NCBI GenBank assembly: GCA_003567495.1
Contig: PWZK01000332.1
Coordinates: 1-5,428 of the forward strand
Direction of reading: 5' to 3'
Source of the DNA: Candidatus Brocadiaceae bacterium
Lineage (GTDB): Bacteria > Planctomycetota > Brocadiia > SM23-32
Length of the DNA: 5,428 nt
Shown piece by piece: positions 1 to 5,069 of this stretch (position 1 is the stretch's first letter; each line of letters begins with the position of its first letter). The position numbers were made by a program, and so were the translations under genes. The notes below the pieces were generated by a model. It was not told where the DNA came from, made no database searches, and saw only the letters and a list, made by a program, of their open reading frames with translations.

Positions 1-249
1 ACCAGCGTCCTGAGCGCTTCTTTGGGACCTGTCTGTTGCCACCGGATTTCGGCTTTCTATTGCAGTGGGATCATATACTCTCCCCTGCTTTATTGCCTTG
101 ATCAGAGTATCATACTTGATGCCCAGATGTTCGGAAGTGTCCTTCTTAGACCAGCCTGTCTGCATTAAAGCTTCCGACTTTTTCTTCACCTCTTCGGTTA
201 TAACACTTGGCCCGCGCCCTTTCCTGGGTTTATGAAATGTGCGGGCCAA
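1..249 (-). CDS. Helix-turn-helix transposase, partial (runs off left edge)
   Basis: An open frame of 83 codons enters from the left edge and has no stop inside the window. It begins at a TTG (249-247) directly after an in-frame TGA (252-250). The protein starts with a basic stretch (KPRKGRGPS, residues 7-15). A DNA-binding-looking unit follows: helix about 19-31, turn with GWSKKD (32-37), helix about 34-42, then GIKYDTLIKAIKQGR (43-57), which resembles a recognition helix. A polar segment ends in TDRSQRSAQDAG (72-83). From memory, this matches the N-terminal DNA-binding part of a large DDE-type transposase family found in planctomycetes and deltaproteobacteria, in which an RGRxxxITEEV block is followed by an (S/T)xRSxxSxxDA block. 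No convincing ribosome binding site precedes the TTG, and I recall family members having extra residues before this block. The gene is therefore probably 5'-truncated rather than starting here. It could also be another HTH protein. Confidence 0.55.
   Translation of the reverse strand, partial: MARTFHKPRKGRGPSVITEEVKKKSEALMQTGWSKKDTSEHLGIKYDTLIKAIKQGRVYDPTAIESRNPVATDRSQRSAQDAG
207..249. repeat. 9-bp inverted repeat at transposase fragment boundary
   Basis: TTGGCCCGC at 207-215 is the exact reverse complement of GCGGGCCAA at 241-249, with a 25-base spacer. A G-T and a C-G pair extend the stem inward. The outer arm ends exactly at the first codon of the transposase fragment and lies only 7 bases past the stop of the GH42 remnant. 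It could be an mRNA hairpin covering the start, or a scar left where the sequences were joined. Confidence 0.5.
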
Positions 250-256
250 TCAGGGT

Positions 257-598
257 TCAAACCAGCACCACCACACCGTAACCTTCCAGCTGAACAACCG
301 GCCCTGCCGTAGTCCCTGTCAGCAGGTCGGTGAAGGTTGAATTCAACTCAACATCCTGCCTTGTCTCGTTGAAATTCATCAGGAAGATGTATTTGGTCCT
401 GCCGTCCGTCCGGGCCTGTGCCGTAACACCATCCGGCAAAGCGGCCGGGAGCACCGGCTCAACACGAAGACCGGAGATCAGATGACCGTAAAAGGCGCTC
501 AGAAAATCCGCTTCATTGCGGGACGCAATATAATAAGCCGTTCCCTTACCATAGTCATTGGCTGTTAGCGCCGGTGAACCGGCGAAATAATCATCCGG
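257..598 (-). pseudogene. GH42 beta-galactosidase, C-terminal fragment
   Basis: Reading the minus strand from just after an in-frame TAG (601-599) gives 113 codons ending at TGA (259-257). The N-terminal part contains DDYFAGSPALTANDYGKGTAYY (fragment residues 2-23, broken here only by reading order), typical of the trimerisation/beta-sandwich region of GH42 beta-galactosidases: an acidic-aromatic-AG-PA motif, then N-x-YGKG-x-AYY. The last 65 residues contain RTDGRTKYIFLMNFN, then DLLTG and a final LEGYGVVVLV, the usual GH42 C-terminal beta domain that closes the chain. The catalytic TIM barrel, several hundred residues, is absent and there is no proper start codon, so it cannot be an active enzyme. 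An internal GTG at 454-452 would give only 65 residues. The fragment overlaps the end of secDF by 8 bases. It is probably debris from a deletion or recombination event, possibly from a carbohydrate-use locus. Confidence 0.7.
569..584. repeat. Short perfect palindrome (6-bp stem, 4-base loop)
   Basis: CGCCGG (569-574), TGAA, CCGGCG (579-584) form a tight GC-rich hairpin about 7 bases beyond the secDF stop. There is no T-run after it on either strand, so it is not a standard intrinsic terminator. It might still slow polymerase or protect the 3' end of secDF mRNA. It also falls within codons of the GH42 remnant, so it may be chance. Confidence 0.3.
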
Positions 599-3500
599 CT
601 ATCTTACCGACCAGCAGGAAAGGCACCTTGACGGGGAAGAAGACAACCCGGAAAAACAACTTCCAGCCCCGCACCAGCACTTCCCAGTCGAGAAGTACCG
701 GGCTTGCGATGAATACGCTCGAATATGTCCCCACAACCACACCTACAATCAAAGTAAATGCAAGTCCCTGCAGGGCCACGCCGCCGAAAAGGTAGAGAAC
801 CAGAACAACCATAAGGGTAGTAAAAGATGTCAGCAGCGTGCGGCTCAGGGTCTGATTTATGCTCAGGTCGATAATCTCCTCGCTCAGTTTCTTTTTCCCC
901 TGCTGAATCATATTTTCACGTATCCGGTCAAACACCACGATAGTATCGTTAAGGCTGTAGCCTATTATCGTAAGAAACGCAGCCAGCATGGGAAGATTGA
1001 TCTTAACGTCCCCGAAGACTCCGGAAAGGTCGGCCAGCGCTATGATTCCTGCAGTTATCGCAACATCGTGAAGAAGCGCAATAACGGCTGCAAAACCGAA
1101 TTTAGCGGCATGGAATCGGATACCGACATAGATTACGATTATTATGGAAGCAAATATTATCGCAAGAAGCGCACGGCCCTGCATCTCGGCTGCAACTACG
1201 GAGCCGATGCTTGAAGTCTGACTCACGGGGCTGGCGTCGGAGAAAGACCCCAATGCCGCATCCAGCATGGCTTCGGCCCTGTCCTCCGGCAGCACAAGCT
1301 CGAGTTGCTGCGCGAGCACTCCGGGCGGAAGTTCCGTAGCCAGATATTGCCCCGGCTCCAGGCCGGCCTCCCGCAGCCGGTAGTTGATTGTATCCTCACT
1401 CTGCGGCTCGTCAAATTCCAGAGTGGCAAGAACGCGACCCGGCTCGTCCGTTTCTTCAGTGCGCACCGTTACACCTACTGCGCCTGTTACGCCAAGCCCG
1501 GCGAATATGGCCTCAATGTTTTCCCTGACACCTTCCTCATCGAGTTCAAGCGTAAATCTGTCGGTCTCATAGCCTTCAGAAACCACCACTATATTGTCCC
1601 CTATGTTTTCCTGGCCGGCCTGCACCTTTAGTCGAAACCGCGTGACTGGATCTTCAAGCTGCGCCACAACCGTTTCGGCCGTAATTTCAACGTCCGGGAA
1701 TTCAACATTCCCGCTGACAATTTTCCTGAGTTCGTCCGCCGACCCCCTAACGGTAAAGACGGTTGACGGATCGTCTTCCGGCTCAACGCTAATGCGCTCA
1801 ATACGCAGTTCAGCGAGGCCGGCCTTAAAAACTCGCCAGTCAAGGGGCGTTTCGGTTTCAATCGTTACGGAAAGTTCCCCGTCATCTGCCTCATCTTCCC
1901 CGGGCAGTTCGTCCGGTGCTTCCACATATACCAGCCTCTGCATTACCCCCATGCGGGCAAGAACTCTAAGCGTATCGAGGAGAATTTCATCGGTGGAACG
2001 GAATCCGGGGTCTTTTACCCTTATTGAAAACCTGTCTAATTGGGGATCGCCTTCCGGCAGAACGGCCGTGATATGGTTTATTTCATACGGATTTTCATCA
2101 TCGCCGGCAAGAGCGCGCCTGAGACTCATTTCATCGACATTCCTGGTCAGTTTCAGGTCAATGCTTCTGCCGTCGCGCCCGACCGCCGCATCATCCTCTT
2201 CCAAGACCAGAGCCGCCGCTTCCAGTTTTCTGACTATGCCGGGCATTATCTGTTCTTTTATCCTTTCTGCGCCGACACCCGGTATGCGCACCCTGAAATC
2301 CGTAGTGCCTCTGGCATCCCCTCTTACACCCTGGACCTGCGGATTGGGGTATCCCCCTTCGATCAACGCCCTTCTTATGGCATCCGGCTCCACCGGCTCG
2401 GCAAAGCTGAGCTGAACGAGGGTGCCGCCGGTAAAATCAACGTCCAGCATGTCGGTGCCGCGCAGCGCGAATGTGCCCAGACCGACTGCCAGCACCGCAA
2501 GGGATCCGATATAGCCGGCCCTTCTGAATTTTGTATAGGAAAAGTCCGGCTGGCCGATGAAAGCCGACATCTTGAAACTCTTTATCCACTCACGGGCTAT
2601 AAGCGTTTCAAAAACCAGACGTGTTACGTAAAGAGAGGTGAAAAGACTCAATACGATGCCCACCGACAGAGTTATCGCAAACCCCCTTACCGGCCCGGTG
2701 CCCACCATATATAGAATAATGGCGGTCAGCAGGGTTGTGATATTTGCGTCCATAATTGTAGAGTATGCCTTATCATATCCGTTGCGCAGCGCTACTCGAA
2801 TACTTTTGCCGGCCTTTGTTTCTTCCCTTATCCGCTCGAAAATCAGCACATTTGCATCGACAGCCATACCAACAGTCAGAAGTATGCCGGCGAGACCGGG
2901 CAATGTTAGAGCAGCGCCCAGCAAACCGAGCACGCCTGCCAGAAAAATCAGGTTAAGCAGCAGAGCCATATCGGCGATAAGTCCGCATAGGAGGTAGTAA
3001 CCGGCCATAAGCGAAACTACCAGCAAACCGGCTATCAATATGGCTGTCAGGCCGCGCCGGATGCTGTCGCGTCCGAGCTGCGGCCCGACGGTGGTCTCCT
3101 GGAGGATATCCAGATCCATCGGCAGGCTGCCCGCCTGAAGCACGGCGACCAGGCTCTCGACTTCTTCTCGCGTGAAACGGCCTGTTATCTGGCCTCGTTC
3201 GCGTATGGTGGTGCGGATTACCGGAGCGCTCTGCAGAACCCCGTCGAGCACCGCCCCCAGAAGCATGCCTTGATTTCGCGAGGTGGTCCGGGCGAACTGC
3301 CGTCCGCCCTCGGGGGTGAAACGAAACCCGACCGCGGGCTGGCCCATTTCGTCTCTGGTCACGCTTACGCTTTGCAGATATTCGCCGGTTATTTCAGGCA
3401 CGCCGGATCTTATAAGGTAGAATGGGTTGTCGGGGTCGCCCTCAATGTGCATCTTATCGTAACCGGGCTCGATTATCCCCTCTTCTTCCGCACGTTTGTA

Positions 3501-4106
3501 CTCGCTTTGATACTGCTCGGGCGGAAGACCGATCCTGAACTCCAGCCGGCCCATCCTTGTAATGCGGTCTTTCAGCGCAGCCACCTCGGCCTGCGTGGCT
3601 TCCGGCACCTGAATGAGAATGCGGTTCTCGCCTGCGGGCTGGATTATGTATTCTTTTATATTCTGGGGATCTATCCGGCGGCGAAGTATGTCTATGACAC
3701 GGCCCGTGTCCACTCTCAGGTCATCCTCAATCTCGCGTTCGGGCGGCCTGAGTTCATACACCAGTTCGGTTCCGCCGGCGACGTCGAGTCCGCGCTTGAT
3801 GCGGCCCTCGACGAATTCAGTGCGTTCTTTCACAACTGTGCCGTCATCCCTGCGCTCTATTATTCTGACGTCCTCATCGCGCTCACCAAGTGCGAACGGC
3901 AGGAAGCGGCGGGATATAGTTTCGGTATCAACGAGATAGGTATCTCCGACGTTTACGCCGTGTTCCTGCGCTTCGTCGGCGTCCATGACCTCCTTCTCGA
4001 CAATTCGTTCGTGTCTTACCGCGACCCTCACGGGCGGGTATGCCGCATATAACGCAAAAATCAGAAGCCCTGCAACCAGAATCCACCTGCCTGTACGTGT
4101 TGACAT
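591..4106 (-). CDS. secDF: Fused protein-export membrane protein SecDF
   Basis: SecDF assists the SecYEG translocon in the inner membrane, using the proton gradient to pull exported proteins out on the periplasmic side. SecD half: TM1 (about 7-24); periplasmic domain with the RGLDVAGGTELVYEL motif (105-119) and the LQAGSLPMDL...TVGPQLG block (323-345); TM2-TM6 (about 353-495) with VGMAVDANVLIFERIREE (412-429). SecF half: TM7 (529-548), VDFTGGT (556-562), then TM8-TM12 (about 977-1139) with GYSLNDTIVVFDRIREN (1049-1065) and SINQTLSRT (1082-1090). By alignment from memory, D417, D1054 and R1089 match the proton-path residues D340, D637 and R671 of Thermus SecDF, so it should be functional. Fused SecDF is usually about 735-770 aa; this one is 1171 aa. 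Nearly all the excess lies in the SecF periplasmic region (549-976, about 428 residues against about 110). The ATG at 4106 is supported by a GGGGA site and an upstream promoter. No yajC is adjacent. Confidence 0.97.
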   Translation of the reverse strand: MSTRTGRWILVAGLLIFALYAAYPPVRVAVRHERIVEKEVMDADEAQEHGVNVGDTYLVDTETISRRFLPFALGERDEDVRIIERRDDGTVVKERTEFVEGRIKRGLDVAGGTELVYELRPPEREIEDDLRVDTGRVIDILRRRIDPQNIKEYIIQPAGENRILIQVPEATQAEVAALKDRITRMGRLEFRIGLPPEQYQSEYKRAEEEGIIEPGYDKMHIEGDPDNPFYLIRSGVPEITGEYLQSVSVTRDEMGQPAVGFRFTPEGGRQFARTTSRNQGMLLGAVLDGVLQSAPVIRTTIRERGQITGRFTREEVESLVAVLQAGSLPMDLDILQETTVGPQLGRDSIRRGLTAILIAGLLVVSLMAGYYLLCGLIADMALLLNLIFLAGVLGLLGAALTLPGLAGILLTVGMAVDANVLIFERIREETKAGKSIRVALRNGYDKAYSTIMDANITTLLTAIILYMVGTGPVRGFAITLSVGIVLSLFTSLYVTRLVFETLIAREWIKSFKMSAFIGQPDFSYTKFRRAGYIGSLAVLAVGLGTFALRGTDMLDVDFTGGTLVQLSFAEPVEPDAIRRALIEGGYPNPQVQGVRGDARGTTDFRVRIPGVGAERIKEQIMPGIVRKLEAAALVLEEDDAAVGRDGRSIDLKLTRNVDEMSLRRALAGDDENPYEINHITAVLPEGDPQLDRFSIRVKDPGFRSTDEILLDTLRVLARMGVMQRLVYVEAPDELPGEDEADDGELSVTIETETPLDWRVFKAGLAELRIERISVEPEDDPSTVFTVRGSADELRKIVSGNVEFPDVEITAETVVAQLEDPVTRFRLKVQAGQENIGDNIVVVSEGYETDRFTLELDEEGVRENIEAIFAGLGVTGAVGVTVRTEETDEPGRVLATLEFDEPQSEDTINYRLREAGLEPGQYLATELPPGVLAQQLELVLPEDRAEAMLDAALGSFSDASPVSQTSSIGSVVAAEMQGRALLAIIFASIIIVIYVGIRFHAAKFGFAAVIALLHDVAITAGIIALADLSGVFGDVKINLPMLAAFLTIIGYSLNDTIVVFDRIRENMIQQGKKKLSEEIIDLSINQTLSRTLLTSFTTLMVVLVLYLFGGVALQGLAFTLIVGVVVGTYSSVFIASPVLLDWEVLVRGWKLFFRVVFFPVKVPFLLVGKIAG

Positions 4107-4110
4107 ATCT

Positions 4111-4116
4111 ATCCCC
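4111..4116 (-). promoter_or_regulatory. Ribosome binding site of secDF
   Basis: On the minus strand GGGGAT (4116-4111) lies 4-5 bases before the ATG at 4106-4104. It is a moderate Shine-Dalgarno match and supports the chosen start. Confidence 0.5.
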
Positions 4117-4155
4117 GCAGAATTTTGCTGTAAAATGAATGTTATTCAGGGCTAT

Positions 4156-4184
4156 ATGATACCATTCAAACGCTAACAGGTCAA
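4156..4184 (-). promoter_or_regulatory. Sigma-70-type promoter of secDF
   Basis: On the minus strand TTGACC (4184-4179), a 17-base spacer and TATCAT (4161-4156) match the -35 and -10 consensus closely (5/6 each). Transcription would start near 4149 and give a leader of about 43 bases before the secDF ATG. This suggests secDF is transcribed alone rather than from a yajC-secDF operon. Confidence 0.7.
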
Positions 4185-4237
4185 ACAAAAGGGAGCTAAT
4201 TGCGTTGTATGGTAAGTTTTTGCTTTTGAAGAGATTA

Positions 4238-4290
4238 CAAAGACAAAGAAAAAGTCTTTCCCCTGAAGGAAGGCTTTCAGGGCGTCTTTG
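4238..4290. other. Gene-free spacer with alternative hairpins
   Basis: The stretch 4185-4342 carries no supported gene. Within it CCCTGAA (4261-4267) and TTCAGGG (4276-4282) form a 7-bp hairpin with an 8-base loop. CAAAGAC (4238-4244) can pair either with GTCTTT (4254-4259) or with GTCTTTG (4284-4290), enclosing that hairpin. The two pairings exclude each other. On the minus strand the small hairpin is followed at a distance by a T-rich run (4257-4245), so it may be a weak terminator or the remnant of one. Function unknown. Confidence 0.35.
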
Positions 4291-4343
4291 GAGGCAGTTC
4301 AGGTGATGTGGAGTGAATTTTCCTTTAAATTCCCCTAGGTAGT

Positions 4344-4372
4344 TTGAGCGGCCCGCCTTTTTGTGGTAAAAT
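4344..4372 (+). promoter_or_regulatory. Promoter of the truncated IS transposase
   Basis: TTGAGC (4344-4349), a 17-base spacer and TAAAAT (4367-4372) form a good sigma-70-type promoter pointing into the transposase remnant. Predicted transcription start is about 4379, leaving a leader of about 44 bases. It could still drive transcription to the right, towards tRNA-Asp. Confidence 0.6.
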
Positions 4373-4407
4373 GTGTGCAGTTAAAGACATATCTTATCCA
4401 CAAATTG

Positions 4408-4412
4408 AGGAG
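4408..4412 (+). promoter_or_regulatory. Ribosome binding site deciding the ATG start
   Basis: AGGAG (4408-4412) stands 10 bases before the ATG at 4423. This favours that ATG over an in-frame upstream GTG at 4363, which overlaps the promoter's -10 region and has no such site. Confidence 0.55.
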
Positions 4413-4422
4413 AACCGCTCAA

Positions 4423-4548
4423 ATGGCTATAATTCCACAACCGGGTCTTTTCAGCTGGAAAGACGTTGAAAATCTTGGCGACCTCGAGCGCCTTCGGCTT
4501 GTTATCCGAGTGCTTCCTGACGAACCTTTGATGCAGATTGGGGCGTGA
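4423..4548 (+). pseudogene. IS transposase, N-terminal remnant (41 aa)
   Basis: The product begins MAIIPQPGLFSWKDVENLGD, followed by a leucine-rich helix LERLRLVIRVLPDEPLMQI and then GA and a stop. From memory, this is the conserved N-terminus of a DDE transposase family (IS1182/IS5-like). Intact members begin with an M-x-x-IP-x-x-x-LFSWK motif, a DL-x-RL-x-LV helix and a LPDE-x-LM motif, then continue with an RGRGRxDYPVRAxW block. Here the match ends right at LMQI, the RGRGR block is missing in all forward frames, and the catalytic domain is gone, so it cannot transpose. The gene was probably cut by a deletion. The family name is less certain than the statement that this is a transposase N-terminus. 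Confidence 0.65.
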
Positions 4549-4679
4549 AAAAATACGAATATGAAAAGCTGAAAAACTCTTTTGCGGAGGGGGTGTGTCT
4601 TGAAAAGGTGGTTTTGCCGTCTAAACCCCTCCTGAACCCTTTCCGAAGCCTTCCTGTCGGGCAGACAGGGGGAAAATAA
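4545..4679 (+). other. Doubtful 44-codon ORF after the IS break
   Basis: A GTG at 4545 overlaps the stop of the transposase remnant by four bases (GTGA) and opens a frame to TAA at 4677-4679. The product starts VKKYEYEKLKNSFAEGV and ends RSLPVGQTGGK. There is no strong ribosome binding site, no family is recognised, and its end is made from the hairpin sequence at 4650-4672. It may be the tail of whatever sequence was joined to the IS. It is listed so the stretch is not left undescribed; a real protein is unlikely. Confidence 0.15.
4650..4672. repeat. CCTGTC/GACAGG hairpin
   Basis: CCTGTC (4653-4658) and GACAGG (4664-4669) flank a GGGCA loop; two G-T pairs and a C-G pair extend the stem to 9 pairs. 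No T-run follows on either strand. Its form resembles short dispersed palindromic repeats that recur in some genomes, but only one copy is in this window. Confidence 0.35.
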
Positions 4680-4681
4680 GG

Positions 4682-4768
4682 AATTTGCGCCCGGTAATCT
4701 CCGGAAACAGGGATAATCTCTGAACAATCTGCGCCCTGCTGCAAGTAAAAAAGCTTACAGCGCAAATT
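4682..4768. repeat. Inverted repeat AATTTGCGC upstream of tRNA-Asp
   Basis: AATTTGCGC (4682-4690) is the exact reverse complement of GCGCAAATT (4760-4768), with 69 bases between. The spacer contains two TAATCTC copies (4695-4701 and 4714-4720). No gene is supported between 4680 and 4787. The repeat could be the ends of a small non-coding element or chance. Confidence 0.35.
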
Positions 4769-4787
4769 TCTCGGCCAGAGCATTCGG

Positions 4788-4816
4788 TTGACCGGCCCGT
4801 TGAAATATTGTAGAAT
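4788..4816 (+). promoter_or_regulatory. Promoter of tRNA-Asp
   Basis: TTGACC (4788-4793), a 17-base spacer and TAGAAT (4811-4816) make a strong sigma-70-type promoter. Transcription should begin near 4823, about 10 bases before the mature tRNA. The -35 hexamer and spacer length are the same as in the secDF promoter. The C-rich stretch after the -10 (4819-4822) resembles the GC-rich discriminators of growth-rate-controlled stable RNA promoters. Confidence 0.7.
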
Positions 4817-4832
4817 GTCCCCAATCAAATAT

Positions 4833-4910
4833 GGGGCCGTAGCTCAACTTGGTTAGAGCGTCGGACTGTCGATCCGAAGGTTGAGGGTTCGAGTCCCTTC
4901 GGCCTCGCCA
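4833..4910 (+). tRNA. tRNA-Asp (anticodon GTC)
   Basis: A complete cloverleaf of 78 bases. The acceptor stem GGGGCCG (4833-4839) pairs with CGGCCTC (4900-4906), with one G-T pair. The D arm is GCTC/GAGC. The anticodon stem TCGGA/TCCGA carries loop CTGTCGA with anticodon GTC (4869-4871 region). The T stem GAGGG/CCCTT holds loop TTCGAGT. The discriminator is G (4907) and the CCA tail is encoded (4908-4910). Anticodon GTC and discriminator G are both identity elements for aspartate. It is transcribed alone from its own promoter and is followed closely by a terminator and an integrase gene, which suggests its 3' end is an integration site. Confidence 0.97.
4881..4910 (+). other. Candidate attachment site (attL) in tRNA 3' end
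   Basis: Tyrosine recombinases commonly use the T arm and acceptor 3' end of a tRNA as attB, restoring the tRNA after integration. The intact tRNA lies 159 bases before an integrase gene, so the att core is expected within these bases. The partner copy (attR) is not in the window, so the core cannot be delimited. Confidence 0.45.
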
Positions 4911-4915
4911 TACTT

Positions 4916-4960
4916 TAAGCCTCGGAAACGCCTTTGCAGGCTCTCCGGGGCTTATTTTTT
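4916..4960 (+). terminator. Intrinsic terminator after tRNA-Asp
   Basis: AAGCCTCGG (4917-4925) pairs with CCGGGGCTT (4945-4953), with one T-G wobble; T4916-A4954 extends the stem to ten pairs. Inside, GCCT/AGGC can form a small second stem. Six T residues follow directly (4955-4960). This ends the tRNA transcript and separates it from the integrase gene. If the island boundary is the tRNA 3' end, this terminator may have been brought by the island. Confidence 0.8.
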
Positions 4961-4994
4961 GCCTTCCCCCCTCCCCTTGCACTGTTGCATCCGC

Positions 4995-5024
4995 TTGCCT
5001 GCAATAGCACCATATTGCTATAAT
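4995..5024 (+). promoter_or_regulatory. Extended -10 promoter of the integrase gene
   Basis: TTGCCT (4995-5000), an 18-base spacer and a perfect TATAAT (5019-5024) preceded by TGC (extended -10) form a strong promoter. Transcription would start near 5031, about 39 bases before the integrase ATG. The 18-base spacer is itself a palindrome, described separately. Confidence 0.7.
5001..5018. promoter_or_regulatory. Candidate operator: palindrome filling the promoter spacer
   Basis: GCAATA (5001-5006), GCACCA and TATTGC (5013-5018) form a perfect 6-6-6 inverted repeat that occupies exactly the bases between the -35 and -10 hexamers of the integrase promoter. A regulator bound here would block or remodel the promoter. 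The binding protein is unknown. Confidence 0.45.
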
Positions 5025-5025
5025 G

Positions 5026-5043
5026 TGGTCAATAAAATGGTCA
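5026..5043. repeat. Direct repeat TGGTCA x2, 12-bp period
   Basis: TGGTCA occurs at 5026-5031 and again at 5038-5043, spanning the predicted integrase transcription start. It may be a second regulatory or recombinase/excisionase binding site, but two six-base copies are weak evidence. Confidence 0.25.
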
Positions 5044-5057
5044 GTACACTTTTTTGC

Positions 5058-5062
5058 AGGAG
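5058..5062 (+). promoter_or_regulatory. Ribosome binding site of the integrase gene
   Basis: AGGAG (5058-5062) stands 7 bases before the ATG at 5070, a near-ideal spacing that fixes this start. Confidence 0.7.
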
Positions 5063-5069
5063 ACCGGCC

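Larger units (their letters stand above)
4343..4423 (+). repeat. 9-bp inverted repeat bracketing IS promoter and leader
   Basis: TTTGAGCGG (4343-4351) and CCGCTCAAA (4415-4423) are exact reverse complements. The left arm contains the -35 hexamer TTGAGC. The right arm lies just after the AGGAG site and includes the A of the start codon. A transcript from the element's own promoter would start near 4379 and lack the left arm. Only RNA reading in from outside could form this stem. Confidence 0.65.
4343..4548 (+). mobile_element. Left end of an insertion sequence, truncated
   Basis: This segment holds an IS promoter, an untranslated leader, a ribosome binding site and the first 41 codons of a transposase. 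The homology breaks off at about 4540. No matching right end (a CCGCTCAAA or TTTGAGCGG copy) occurs further right in the window. The exact left terminus is not certain; it may begin near the CCTAGG palindrome at 4334-4339, just before the promoter. The remnant sits between the divergent secDF promoter and the tRNA-Asp gene. Confidence 0.6.

Noticed and set aside
1594..2415. 273-codon plus-strand ORF inside secDF
   Set aside because: Low-complexity serine-rich shadow of the secDF reading frame, as are the other plus-strand ORFs between 574 and 4176.
3270..4052. 260-codon plus-strand ORF antisense to secDF
   Set aside because: No recognisable domain and no ribosome binding site; the opposite strand encodes conserved SecD sequence throughout.
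3928..4188. 86-codon minus-strand ORF over the secDF promoter and start
   Set aside because: Out of frame with SecDF, overlaps its promoter, and has an arginine-rich frame-shadow composition.
4363..4422. Upstream GTG start giving a 61-residue transposase remnant
   Set aside because: The GTG lies at the -10 region of the promoter and lacks a ribosome binding site; the ATG at 4423 has AGGAG and matches where the family begins.
4419..4828. Minus-strand ORFs of 67-108 codons upstream of the tRNA
   Set aside because: No family similarity, mutually overlapping, and antisense to the transposase remnant and the tRNA promoter.
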